From Phycisphaerae bacterium (GTDB lineage Bacteria; Planctomycetota; Phycisphaerae; Phycisphaerales; UBA1924): DNA of 44,277 bases. The notes under the pieces are model-generated. The model saw only the letters and a list, made by a program, of their open reading frames with translations, made no database searches and was not told the origin of the DNA. Shown here piece by piece: positions 9,138-16,866 of the stretch. The translations under genes were made by a program, and so were the position numbers. The stretch lies in NCBI GenBank assembly GCA_030426395.1, contig JAUHYE010000016.1, positions 1 through 44,277 of the forward strand, given 5' to 3'. Every line of letters begins with the position of its first letter. Position 1 is the first letter of the stretch.

Positions 9138-10574
9138 TCAAGGGGGCGGCGGGGAAACCCCATCGGCGGCCGTCCAGGGGCCGTCGCTTGTGGTCAGGGT
9201 CTGGTACTCGGGCAGTGGTGGCAGGCCGGCGGCGATGCGGCGGCGGTTCTGGTGATCCAGGGCCTGCTGGGCGCCTGTGCGGGTGTTGAACTGCGAGGCC
9301 CCGCTCAGGTGGACGGCGTCGGCGATGGCGTTCATCGGCCCATCGGGCAGCTCGATCAGCAGCCAGAGCTGCGGGTCGTCGGTGGGCTTCACGCCGTAAT
9401 GGGTGAAGACGATGTTGCCGATGCGGTGGGCGGTGACGTCGGCCGGCCAGGTGGCGGTGACGGCGGCGAGCGCGCTGGCCCGGCGGGCGTCGGCCATGCC
9501 GTCCAGGGCCATCGCCGTGTACGGGCCGATGGGGGCGTCGTAGGCCTGCTGGTCGCTGAAGGCGGTGAACATGACCGGCGAAGCGGGGCCGAGCAGGCTG
9601 GCCCCGTGCATGGGCGGGGTGCCGGACCGAACGTCGACCCGCAACTCGTTGGCCAGGTCGATGGTCTCCCATTCGAGCTGGGTCGGGGCCGCCCACGAGT
9701 GCTGGGCGTACTGGCTGGCGGCCGACTGGGCCATGCCGATGGAGGTGAGCGTCACGCCGATCCACAGCCCGATCAGGGCGAGGACCGTGAGCATCGGCAG
9801 GGCCAGCGTCGCCAGCGAGGCCTTCCAGCCCGGAATGCCGTGGGCCGCCCTGACCGCGATGGTGGCGCTGGCGCACCAGGCCGGGAAGCCCGCCAGCACG
9901 CCCATGCACGGCACGATCGCCATGACCCAGCCGCCGCTGCCGAAGGCGATGGCCTGCACCGTGCGGGCCAGGCCATCGGGCGTGTCGGCCTTGAAGAGCT
10001 TGAGCAGCCCGTGGGTGGTCGCCGCCCACAGGAACAGGTAGGCCATCGGCGCGACCAGAATGGCGACCATCCAGAAGGCCGTGACGCCGCCGCCCGAGCC
10101 CATCAGCGAGAGCCCCGCGCACACGAGCCCGGACAGGCCGGAAACCACGACGTTCAGCATCGCGAAGCCCAGCGATGTGCTCGTGCTGCCGATGGCCGGC
10201 GTGGCCTCCAGGAGCTTGCCCGGCTGGCCGATGCTGGCGCCGACGGTCGAGAACCACTTCGAGATCGTCCCCTTGTGGGGGTCCAGCCAGGGGTTGGGGA
10301 AGCGCGTGGCCTCCCGCTTGCCGAGCTCGTCGGCGGGCAGCAGCAGCATCTCGTCGGTCGTGAGGTGTCTGCCGCACGACACGCAGTCGAACTCGCCGGG
10401 CACCAGCTCGCCGTGCTCACCGGTTCCGTAATACGCCTGCTGGCACGCCGGGCAGCAGAACTTCACCGCGTTGGCCAGGAAGTCGAACTCGCTGGGCTTG
10501 AACGGCCGGCCGCACTCGGGGCACGGGCCGGCCCTGAGGTTCCACAGTTCGTACTCGCAGCCGGGGCACTTCAT
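9138..10574 (-). CDS. multi-zinc-ribbon membrane protein, Yip1-like
   Basis: The 478-residue protein starts MKCPGCEYELWNLRAGPCPEC, a zinc ribbon with C3/C6 and C18/C21, followed by two more CxxC pairs (CCPACQ near residue 41, CVSCGR near 64). Residues about 110-290 contain five or so membrane segments (MLNVVVSGLSGLVCAGLSLM, WMVAILVAPMAYLFLWAATT, GWVMAIVPCMGVLAGF, LATLALPMLTVLALIGLWIGV) with the spacing of a Yip1-type domain. The last 190 residues are soluble and probably extracytoplasmic. It begins three bases after the stop of the next gene upstream, so they form an operon. Function unknown; the CxxC pairs and membrane topology suggest an envelope-associated role. Confidence 0.8.
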   Translation of the reverse strand: MKCPGCEYELWNLRAGPCPECGRPFKPSEFDFLANAVKFCCPACQQAYYGTGEHGELVPGEFDCVSCGRHLTTDEMLLLPADELGKREATRFPNPWLDPHKGTISKWFSTVGASIGQPGKLLEATPAIGSTSTSLGFAMLNVVVSGLSGLVCAGLSLMGSGGGVTAFWMVAILVAPMAYLFLWAATTHGLLKLFKADTPDGLARTVQAIAFGSGGWVMAIVPCMGVLAGFPAWCASATIAVRAAHGIPGWKASLATLALPMLTVLALIGLWIGVTLTSIGMAQSAASQYAQHSWAAPTQLEWETIDLANELRVDVRSGTPPMHGASLLGPASPVMFTAFSDQQAYDAPIGPYTAMALDGMADARRASALAAVTATWPADVTAHRIGNIVFTHYGVKPTDDPQLWLLIELPDGPMNAIADAVHLSGASQFNTRTGAQQALDHQNRRRIAAGLPPLPEYQTLTTSDGPWTAADGVSPPPP

Positions 10575-10577
10575 GGG

Positions 10578-11162
10578 TCAGGCGTACTTCCAGGACCGGA
10601 TTTCTTCGCGGATGGACGCCCTGGAATACCAGATCAAGAGGAACGCCGGCCAGGCCAGCGCGACCATGGCGCCCAGCACCCCGACGACCAGCCCGAAGCC
10701 GGCGCCCAGCGCCGCCATGCCCTGCGGCGAGTTGCCCTGCTGGGCGGCCTGCTGCATCTGGTGCTGCATCGCGATGTACTGGTAGATCGCCCCAGGGGGG
10801 AGGATCACCACGGCGTAGATGACGAACGCCACCACCCAGAAGCGGGCCGTTGGACGCCGGCGGAGGGTCTGGATGCCCGCCGTCAGGTGCACCGCCGACA
10901 GCGGCAGGGACACGATGGACAGGACCAGGCCATAGCCCCACAGCGTGCCGGTCACGGTCATCTCGGGCGGCAGCACGTTGGGTGGTATCAGGGGCATGAC
11001 GGCCACGAACACCACGCCGAAGAAGCGTTGCAGCAGCCCGATGCCCCCGAAGACGCACAGGAGCACGCCCAGCCACGTCGGCCAGTTCGAGCGCGTGGCA
11101 TCGATCTGGCCTGTCGGGCGCACCGGGGGAGTGCTGGGCGATTCGTGCGGATGCTGGTCCAT
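10578..11162 (-). CDS. four-helix membrane protein, unknown function
   Basis: The 194-residue product begins MDQHPHESPSTPP; the ATG at 11162 follows a purine-rich GGGGGGAG. A longer open frame upstream is not used because it overlaps the neighbouring gene in another frame. Four hydrophobic segments are visible (WLGVLLCVFGGIGLLQRFF, TLWGYGLVLSIVSLPLSAVHL, FWVVAFVIYAVVILPPGAIY, GFGLVVGVLGAMVALAWPAFLLI), with a Gln/Met-rich loop (QHQMQQAAQQGN) between the third and fourth. No family is recognised. It is the first gene of a two-gene operon with the zinc-ribbon membrane protein. A TATCCT box lies about 45 bases upstream. Confidence 0.75.
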   Translation of the reverse strand: MDQHPHESPSTPPVRPTGQIDATRSNWPTWLGVLLCVFGGIGLLQRFFGVVFVAVMPLIPPNVLPPEMTVTGTLWGYGLVLSIVSLPLSAVHLTAGIQTLRRRPTARFWVVAFVIYAVVILPPGAIYQYIAMQHQMQQAAQQGNSPQGMAALGAGFGLVVGVLGAMVALAWPAFLLIWYSRASIREEIRSWKYA

Positions 11163-11218
11163 GGCGGAGACTCCCCCCGGGCCGCCCGGGCGAGCGCGGG
11201 AATAGAGGATACCAGCAC

Positions 11219-11542
11219 TCACCGGCCCGCGGCGGCCTTGCCCCGCACCGCCAGCCGGTCTTGGTGCACGATGCGGATGAACCGCAGCCCCCTGCACCCC
11301 CGGCACCAGCCCAGCGTCGCCTTGGCGGCCGAGCGGTTCGCACCGAGGCGGACGCCCCCGACGCTCGCGAGTGTCCGCGTCCGGCCGCACCTGGAGCAGC
11401 AGGCGTACCAGCCCGGGGCCAGCTCTTCGGGCAGGTCGGGCGGAGGCGTGGTATCGAGCAACGCCCGCACGCGCGGCCACGCCAGCCCGGCCACGGCCAG
11501 GCCCGCCACGAACGCCAGGATGATCCAGGCCCAGAGCGGCAT
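11219..11542 (-). CDS. small membrane-anchored zinc-ribbon protein
   Basis: The 107-residue product begins MPLWAWIILAFVAGLAVAGLAW, a single membrane segment. Its soluble part has two Cys pairs, CCSRCGRTRTL and WCRGCRGLRFI, that fit one zinc-ribbon. The ATG at 11542 is chosen because a TATGCT box ends six bases upstream; an in-frame ATG at 11581 is possible but lies upstream of that box. It is divergent from mqnE and ends 56 bases before the next membrane gene on the same strand. Function unknown. Confidence 0.65.
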   Translation of the reverse strand: MPLWAWIILAFVAGLAVAGLAWPRVRALLDTTPPPDLPEELAPGWYACCSRCGRTRTLASVGGVRLGANRSAAKATLGWCRGCRGLRFIRIVHQDRLAVRGKAAAGR

Positions 11543-11548
11543 CGCACC

Positions 11549-11554
11549 AGCATA
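11549..11554 (-). promoter_or_regulatory. -10 box of a predicted leaderless transcript
   Basis: TATGCT on the minus strand ends six bases before the ATG at 11542. No Shine-Dalgarno lies between. A -35 match is not clear. Confidence 0.4.
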
Positions 11555-11639
11555 CTCGGAAACACCCGCCCCGCGTTGCACATGCTGTGAACGGCAGCGA
11601 TGATCGGCAACGCCAAGCCGACGGAGATTTCAGGAATCT

Positions 11640-11668
11640 TTGAAAATACACCGCCCCTGCACTATCCT
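11640..11668 (+). promoter_or_regulatory. predicted mqnE promoter giving a leaderless mRNA
   Basis: TTGAAA (11640-11645), a 17-base spacer and TATCCT (11663-11668) form a good sigma-70 promoter. Only six bases separate TATCCT from the mqnE ATG at 11675, so transcription should start at or next to the A of the ATG. No Shine-Dalgarno is present. Confidence 0.65.
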
Positions 11669-11674
11669 CTTGGC

Positions 11675-12982
11675 ATGACCACCACCCTCCAGGCGCCTTC
11701 CAGCATGACCGGCTCCGACGCCCGGCTCGACGCCATCCGCGTCAAGGTCCAGGCCGGCCAGCGGCTCTCGCTCGACGACGGGCTGGTGCTCTACGAGACC
11801 AATGACGTGTGGGGCGTGATCGCCATGGCCGACTTCGTTCGCTGCCGTATCCACGGCGACGCGGCCTACTACAACATCAATCGCCACATGAACTACTCGA
11901 ACGTGTGCGCGCTGAGCTGCAAGTTCTGCGAGTTCTATCGCAAGAAGGACCAGCCGGGCGCCTACACGCGCGACATGGACTACATCGCCGACCAGGCCCG
12001 CGGTGCGATCCAGAGCGGCGCGACCGAGATGCACATCGTCGGCGGTCTGCACCCGTACCTGCCGTGGGATTACTACCCCGAGATGATGCGGACCATTAAG
12101 CAGGCCGCGCCGAACCTGCACATCAAGGCGCTCACCGCTGTCGAGATCGTGCACCTCGCGAAGATCGCCAAGAAGTACAAGCGCGACGATCGGCAGGCGG
12201 GCATCCGTTGGGTGCTGAGCGAGCTCAAGGCCGCCGGCCTGGATTCCCTTCCTGGCGGCGGTGCCGAGGTCTTCGACGACCGCGTGCACGACGAGGCGTA
12301 CAAGGGCAAGATCCGAAGCGATGAGTGGCTCGACGTGCACCTGGTCGCCCACGAACTCGGCCTGAACACCAACGCCACGATCCTGTACGGCCACATCGAC
12401 CAGCGCCGCGAGCGGCTCGTGCACATGGAAATCCTCCGCCGCGCGCAGGACCAGGCGCTCGAGCGTCTCGGCTACTCGGGCGAGAACGGATTCATCGAGC
12501 CCGGCCTGCCCGCGACCGCCAACGTCACCGCGCCGGTCATCACGCTCTCGCGCGAGGGCACGCCAAAACCGACACCCGCCATGGCCGAAGGCAAGGCCGG
12601 CTACTTCCAGACCATCACGCCCCTGCCCTTCTTCCCCGACGGCAGCGAGATGGAGCACCTCTATGGCCCGACCGGCCTGGAGAACCTGCGGACCATCGCC
12701 ATCGCCCGCCTGATGCTCGACAACTTCCCGCACGTCAAGGCGTTCTGGATCATGCAGACCCTGAGCATGGCCCAGCTCATGCTCGAGGCCGGGGCCGACG
12801 ACATCGACGGCACGGTGGTGTGGTACGACATCACCAAGGTCGGCGGCTCGACGACGCACCAGGAGACGACCGTCCTAGACCTGCAACGGTCCATTCGCGA
12901 GGCCGGCTTCACGCCCGTCGAGCGCGACACGCTGTACCGGCGGGTGGAGCGGGAGGGGAAGGATTGGCGGGTGGTGGAGTGA
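11675..12982 (+). CDS. mqnE: aminofutalosine synthase MqnE (radical SAM)
   Basis: This 435-residue radical SAM enzyme joins the adenosyl radical to the product of MqnA to form 6-amino-6-deoxyfutalosine in the futalosine route to menaquinone. The FeS-binding loop CALSCKFCEFYR has C78, C82 and C85 in the CxxxCxxC spacing; a GGLHP motif, the HIKALTAVEIVHLA segment, LPGGGAEVFDD and the HxE-type ATILYGHIDQRRERL strand match MqnE rather than MqnC. Length is slightly above the usual 370-400 because of an insertion around residues 290-310. No other mqn gene is in the window, so the pathway genes are scattered. The start follows a strong promoter by six bases. Confidence 0.93.
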   Translation: MTTTLQAPSSMTGSDARLDAIRVKVQAGQRLSLDDGLVLYETNDVWGVIAMADFVRCRIHGDAAYYNINRHMNYSNVCALSCKFCEFYRKKDQPGAYTRDMDYIADQARGAIQSGATEMHIVGGLHPYLPWDYYPEMMRTIKQAAPNLHIKALTAVEIVHLAKIAKKYKRDDRQAGIRWVLSELKAAGLDSLPGGGAEVFDDRVHDEAYKGKIRSDEWLDVHLVAHELGLNTNATILYGHIDQRRERLVHMEILRRAQDQALERLGYSGENGFIEPGLPATANVTAPVITLSREGTPKPTPAMAEGKAGYFQTITPLPFFPDGSEMEHLYGPTGLENLRTIAIARLMLDNFPHVKAFWIMQTLSMAQLMLEAGADDIDGTVVWYDITKVGGSTTHQETTVLDLQRSIREAGFTPVERDTLYRRVEREGKDWRVVE

Positions 12983-13197
12983 GTTGGCTCGGTTGAGCCC
13001 ATATAACGTTGGTAAAACCAACCATTTCCAAACACAACCGACACCTACCGTCAAGATTCCATGAAGCCGTGCGGACTCCCCCGCCCCACGCGGATTCTCC
13101 GCCGCGAACTTCTATGATTGCGCAAAGTTTGCGCGTGGGGCGGTGTGGCTCCACGGCGATCCGAACCTGCCCTTTTCCTAAACGGAGAGAGACGATC

Positions 13198-14013
13198 ATG
13201 AAGACCGCCTTCGCCCTCGTGGCCCTGGCCGCCGCCGCCACCACCGTGTCCGCCCAGAGCGACGTCGCCTACTGGTCCTTCAGCAACCAGGCCCTGCCCG
13301 GCGGCGGCTTCGGCTTCTTCGCCGACGAGTTCCCCTTCGCCGCCGAGTTCGGCGACCAGATGGGTGAGGCCACCATCGAGTTGGTCGGCGGCATCCTCGA
13401 CGAGCTCGACGTGACCGGCGGCGGCGACGAGGTGCTCCGCTGGGTCCAGTCCTTCAGTGGCACCGACCTGGGCGCCCAGTTCGGCGAGCCCAGCGGCGGC
13501 TCGCTGGCTATCCAGGGCGGCACCGACACGCTCAACAACGGCTCGCAGATCGTCCTCAACTTCAATGCGGCCGACCTCGAGAACCTGATGTTCCAGTTCG
13601 ACGCCCGCAACACCAGCACCGGCTTCCAGGACGTCACCATCGACCTGTATAACGGCGGTTCGTTCGTGTCGACGGTCGAGTCGAGCCTGATCCTGAGCAC
13701 CACGTTCGCGAGCTTCTCGTACGACATCAGCGACCTGACCGGCGTGACGGACGCCCGCATCGTCTTCACCCTCGACGGCGCGACCAGCACCAGCGGCAAC
13801 ATCCGCACCGACAACTTCTACATCACCGCAGACGCCGGCACCGGCGGCTGCCGCGCCGACCTCGACGGCGACGGCGTGCTCACGCTGTTCGACTTCCTCC
13901 AGTTCCAGAACCTCTTCGACGCCGGCGACCTGGCCGCCGACTTCGACGGCGATGGCGCGCTGACGTTGTTCGACTTCCTGGCTTTCCAGAACGAGTTCGA
14001 CGCCGGCTGCTGA
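13198..14013 (+). CDS. secreted protein with C-terminal GC-type dockerin-like repeats
   Basis: The 271-residue product has a signal peptide (MKTAFALVALAAAATTVSA, cleavage before QSD) and a GGAGAGAGA ribosome-binding site. Residues 20-215 are rich in Gly, Asp and Thr with regular beta strands (QIVLNFNAADLENLMFQFDA, VTIDLYNGGSFV, ARIVFTLDGAT), a jelly-roll-like pattern with DNFYI near the end, as in carbohydrate-binding or PEP-CTERM-type exported proteins. The C-terminus holds two dockerin-like loops (DLDGDGVLTLFDF, DFDGDGALTLFDF) and ends in GC. It shares only the C-terminal module with the gene at 528. It is monocistronic, followed by a strong terminator. Confidence 0.87.
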   Translation: MKTAFALVALAAAATTVSAQSDVAYWSFSNQALPGGGFGFFADEFPFAAEFGDQMGEATIELVGGILDELDVTGGGDEVLRWVQSFSGTDLGAQFGEPSGGSLAIQGGTDTLNNGSQIVLNFNAADLENLMFQFDARNTSTGFQDVTIDLYNGGSFVSTVESSLILSTTFASFSYDISDLTGVTDARIVFTLDGATSTSGNIRTDNFYITADAGTGGCRADLDGDGVLTLFDFLQFQNLFDAGDLAADFDGDGALTLFDFLAFQNEFDAGC

Positions 14014-14038
14014 GCGGTCCGCGAACAAGCAGCTCTTC

Positions 14039-14068
14039 CACCGGCCTCGCGGCGACGCGGGGCCGGTG
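14039..14068 (+). terminator. rho-independent-like terminator of the dockerin gene
   Basis: A 13-bp stem (CACCGGCC..., one G-U pair) closes a GCGA tetraloop (14052-14055) and is followed by TTCGTTTCG. It starts 26 bases after the stop codon at 14013. Confidence 0.75.
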
Positions 14069-14106
14069 TTCGTTTCGACACAAACGTTTCGGGCCAACAA
14101 TCGTCG

Positions 14107-14778
14107 ATGCCCCATCGCCTGCCAGGCCACGGCCGCTCCATCATCGACGACCTCCGCGACGAGCGTTTGGTCGTGGGGATCATCGCGACCGCGCTCGTGA
14201 CCGCCGCGGTGCTCGTGCAGGCGCCGTTCTTCGGCTTTCTGGCCCGCGGGGCCGTCGTCCTGCCTCTCCTGCAGGGTCCGGCCGTTGCGATCTATGGGTT
14301 CGTGCTGGCCATGTGCATCGATCCACGGCGAGGCTGGAAGCCGGGCGGGCTGCTCGTCGTGCTCGGCGCGACGCATCCCGCGTGGTTCTTCGGGCTCCTC
14401 ATGCTGCTCGACTCGACCAGGCTGCCCGACGCGATGGCCGAATGCCTGCCGTTCGCGCTCACGGGAGTCGTGTTCATCCTGCCGGCGTGGTGGGCCACGC
14501 GTCGGTGGTGGGGCGCGGTCGCGACGCTGCTGGCAACGGCCCTCGCGTCGTGGCTGGCCGCATTGGGGCCGCGCGAATTCCTGGGCGTGACCGCGCATGG
14601 AGTCGCCGTGGCGATCCTGCACCTCGGCCTCGCGTGGACGCTCTGCGCCGCCGTCATCGAACGCACCTGGCGCATCGTCCCCGGGCCCGTGAAACACTGC
14701 ATCGCCTGCGGTTATCCGCGTGAGGGACTGATGACCAACGTGTGCCCCGAGTGCGGATCGGCGTTTCCTCGGTCTTAG
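14107..14778 (+). CDS. membrane protein with C-terminal zinc ribbon
   Basis: The 223-residue protein has about six hydrophobic segments (LVVGIIATALVTAAVLV, AIYGFVLAMCI, LLVVLGATHPAWFFGLLMLL, FALTGVVFILPAWW, VATLLATALASWLAAL, AVAILHLGLAWTLCAAV). The C-terminus is a zinc ribbon, CIACGYPREGLMTNVCPECG, of the style found in many Phycisphaerae membrane proteins. It ends four bases into the convergent ketoacyl-synthase-like gene. No family name can be given and the function is unknown. The cysteine ribbon links it in style with the three genes at 9138-11542. Confidence 0.75.
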   Translation: MPHRLPGHGRSIIDDLRDERLVVGIIATALVTAAVLVQAPFFGFLARGAVVLPLLQGPAVAIYGFVLAMCIDPRRGWKPGGLLVVLGATHPAWFFGLLMLLDSTRLPDAMAECLPFALTGVVFILPAWWATRRWWGAVATLLATALASWLAALGPREFLGVTAHGVAVAILHLGLAWTLCAAVIERTWRIVPGPVKHCIACGYPREGLMTNVCPECGSAFPRS

Positions 14779-16172
14779 GCGGACCCACCAGCCCCAAGCA
14801 CCACCGCCGCGCATTGCCCGCCCAACGCGTGCGTGCACACCAGCACGCGCCGCAGCTCGGCCTCGCGCGACGGCGCAGCGCTCGCGTTCAGGCCTTCCCG
14901 GCCCGATCCCGGCTGCACCCGCGCCGGCAGTTGCTGACGCTCCAGCGCCATCGCCGCGGCCGCGATAAGCAGCGATCCGCCCGCCGCCATCGTCTCGCCG
15001 ATCATCGGCGGGAGCCAGAAGAGTTCCGCCTTGCGCGCGTGATCCCCGAGCGCCGCGTGCAGCCCCCGCGCCTCGGCCTCGTCGAGCGCGACTTCGCCCG
15101 CGCCATGACAGAACACCGCATCAATCTCGTCCGGCTTGACGCCAGCGTCCCCGAGCGCCCGCCCGATCGCATCCGCGAGCGCCCCATCGAGCCCACCCGC
15201 CGAGCCGCCGGCCTTGGCGCCGAGCCCCGCCATCACCGGCCCGCCGTCCTTCCACGCCGTCGGCACCGCCTGTGCCGCGCCGAAGCCGAGCAGCGTCGCG
15301 ATCGCCTTCACTCCCCGAGCCTTCGCCGCCTCGGGCGTCTCCAGGAAGCAGATCGCCGCCCCCTCCCCAGGCACGCTCCCGATCGCGCTGGCATCAAAGG
15401 GCCGGACAATGTTCCCAGGGTCATCGATCCCCGCCCCCCCCACATTGGTCTCGGCCAACCGCCCCGCCAGCCGCAGCCGCTCGATCGCCAGGTGGTTCAC
15501 CCGGCTGTCGCCGCTGCCCGCGATGCTCGCGTCGGCGTCGCCACGCTCGATCACGCGCATCGCCTCGCCGATGCTCAGCACGCCGCTCGCCTCGCCCGCC
15601 GTGATCGTGTTGCTTGGGCCCTTGGCCTGGTGCAGGATGCTCACGTGGCACGCCAGCATGTTGGGCAGGTACTTGAGCATCCAGAGCGGCGTGAGCTGGC
15701 CCATGCCGACCTCGCCCCACTTGCGCATGTCCCACTCGCCGTCCTCGTCGGCCGCCGCGCTCATGGCCCGGGCGAGCTCGGGGATCTCCGGGGCGATCAA
15801 CGCCGCCCCGACGTGCGTGCCCAGCCGGGCTGCCGGATAGGCACGCTCACCACCTTCTTCCGATCCCAGCTTGGCCCCATACTCGCCAAGACCCGCCGCC
15901 TCGTTCGCCGCCACCACCGCCAGCTCGATGTCCCGCGCCATCACCCGGGCGAACTTGCGGTAGCTCTTGGGCAGGTGGTCCTTCATGGCCAGCGGGGGTG
16001 CCTCGGCCGCGAACTGGCAGGAGAAACCGCTGGCGTCGAGGGATTCCGGCCTGCCGATAGCGCACCGACCCGCACGGATGCCATCCCAGAACGCCTCAAC
16101 GCCCAACCCGAATGGGCTGACAACGCCGAGACCCGTGATGGCGATCGGGGTTGTGTGGGGGGTGGGGGCCAT
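14775..16172 (-). CDS. beta-ketoacyl synthase-fold protein lacking the catalytic Cys
   Basis: The 465-residue protein has the thiolase-fold KAS layout: ITGLGVVSPFGLGVEAFWDGI at the start, GPSNTITAGEASGVLSIGEA at the nucleophile elbow, GDADASIAGSGDS after it, GSVPGEGAAICFLE, and a final GGQCAAVVLG. Aligned without gaps to E. coli FabF, the active-site Cys163 is Glu194 here. The first catalytic His is kept (FCHGAGE, His356), but the second (K-x3-GH) is replaced in PPMIGETMAAGGS, Glu393. It therefore cannot condense in the normal way; chain-length-factor-like or decarboxylase-like roles are possible. No acyl carrier protein or partner KAS is adjacent. A TACACT box ends six bases before the ATG. 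Confidence 0.85.
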   Translation of the reverse strand: MAPTPHTTPIAITGLGVVSPFGLGVEAFWDGIRAGRCAIGRPESLDASGFSCQFAAEAPPLAMKDHLPKSYRKFARVMARDIELAVVAANEAAGLGEYGAKLGSEEGGERAYPAARLGTHVGAALIAPEIPELARAMSAAADEDGEWDMRKWGEVGMGQLTPLWMLKYLPNMLACHVSILHQAKGPSNTITAGEASGVLSIGEAMRVIERGDADASIAGSGDSRVNHLAIERLRLAGRLAETNVGGAGIDDPGNIVRPFDASAIGSVPGEGAAICFLETPEAAKARGVKAIATLLGFGAAQAVPTAWKDGGPVMAGLGAKAGGSAGGLDGALADAIGRALGDAGVKPDEIDAVFCHGAGEVALDEAEARGLHAALGDHARKAELFWLPPMIGETMAAGGSLLIAAAAMALERQQLPARVQPGSGREGLNASAAPSREAELRRVLVCTHALGGQCAAVVLGAGGSA

Positions 16173-16178
16173 GGGCCC

Positions 16179-16184
16179 AGTGTA
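16179..16184 (-). promoter_or_regulatory. -10 box of a predicted leaderless transcript
   Basis: TACACT on the minus strand ends six bases before the ATG at 16172, with GGGCCC between. No clear -35 or Shine-Dalgarno. Confidence 0.4.
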
Positions 16185-16259
16185 TTGGTGTCACCGACCG
16201 ATTGCCGAGCGCCAAGGCTCCCAAGCCCGCCTATCAGCGCGCAAGCCCCACCCTGCCGA

Positions 16260-16265
16260 TACGGT
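16260..16265 (+). promoter_or_regulatory. -10 box before a GTG start
   Basis: TACGGT ends five bases before the GTG at 16271. The divergent gene has a similar box, so this 98-base region may hold two back-to-back leaderless promoters. Confidence 0.3.
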
Positions 16266-16270
16266 CTCCC

Positions 16271-16753
16271 GTGACGCCCACCCCCACATCTCGCTCCCCA
16301 ATCTCGAGATTCGACACCGGCTGGCCCCTCGTGCTGGCCGGCCTGGCCCTGGTGGCCTGCCTCGTGCTCATCCCCGCCTGGGAGCAGCTCGAGCAGACCC
16401 GCTTCGAGCGCGACAAGCTGCTGGCCATGGACGCCCAGGGCCGCGAGCGCATCAGGAGGCAGGCCCGCTACCTGGCCGCCCTGGAGCGCGGCGACGAGGC
16501 CCTGGTCCGCTCGCTGGCCCTCGACCAGATGAGACTCGTCCCCGCCGGCCGCACCGCCGTGCTCGAGCCCCCGCCCCCGGGGCCCATCGACATCTTCGAG
16601 CCCCTCGAGCCCGCCCCGGTGACGATCCAGGCCGTCCGCCCGGCCGACAGCGTGCTGGCCCGCCTGAGCCGCAGCGACCGGCTCCGGCCGTGGCTGCTGG
16701 GGCTGGGGGCCCTCCTGGTGCTGGTGGGGGTGCTGCCCCAGGCCCGGCGGTAG
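16271..16753 (+). CDS. small membrane coiled-coil protein, FtsB/DivIC-like in outline
   Basis: Read from GTG at 16271 the product has 160 residues: a short polar N-terminus, a membrane segment (WPLVLAGLALVACLVLIP), a charged helical stretch of about 60 residues (WEQLEQTRFERDKLLAMDAQGRER then RRQARYLAALERGDEALVRSLA), a Pro-rich linker, and a second membrane segment near the end (LRPWLLGLGALLVLVGVLP). One membrane helix followed by a coiled coil recalls the division proteins FtsB, FtsL and DivIC, but the second membrane helix is unlike them, so the assignment is only structural. The stop codon lies within the first unit of a 27-bp tandem repeat. Confidence 0.6.
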   Translation: MTPTPTSRSPISRFDTGWPLVLAGLALVACLVLIPAWEQLEQTRFERDKLLAMDAQGRERIRRQARYLAALERGDEALVRSLALDQMRLVPAGRTAVLEPPPPGPIDIFEPLEPAPVTIQAVRPADSVLARLSRSDRLRPWLLGLGALLVLVGVLPQARR

Positions 16754-16812
16754 CCGGAAATAAAGAAGGCCCGGCGGTAGCCGGAAAAGAAGAAGGCCCG
16801 GCCATCGCCGAA
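16741..16812 (+). repeat. 27-bp tandem repeat with hairpins across a stop codon
   Basis: Two nearly identical 27-base units (16741-16767, 16768-16794) and a partial third (to 16812) each start GGCCCGGC. The first two contain CCGGC-GGTA-GCCGG, a five-bp hairpin with a four-base loop, followed by an A-rich tail. The TAG of the preceding gene is in unit 1, so duplication added only 3' untranslated sequence. Tandem hairpins may protect the mRNA end. Confidence 0.75.
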
Positions 16813-16866
16813 CCCCCTCGAGAAACTTCTTCAAACCTTAGAATCAAACAGAGCAACGAGAACCTC

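Noticed and set aside
8467-9255. Plus-strand 262-codon frame through array 1
   Set aside because: It crosses both repeat types and runs into the opposite-strand gene at 9138; composition shifts at each boundary.
13008-13022. Terminator for mqnE (GTTGGT-AAA-ACCAAC)
   Set aside because: Six-base-pair stem with no T-run; too weak to call.
13051-14838. 595-codon minus-strand frame opposite the dockerin and membrane genes
   Set aside because: It is antisense to two supported genes (signal peptide, dockerin repeats, zinc ribbon) and lacks recognisable domains.
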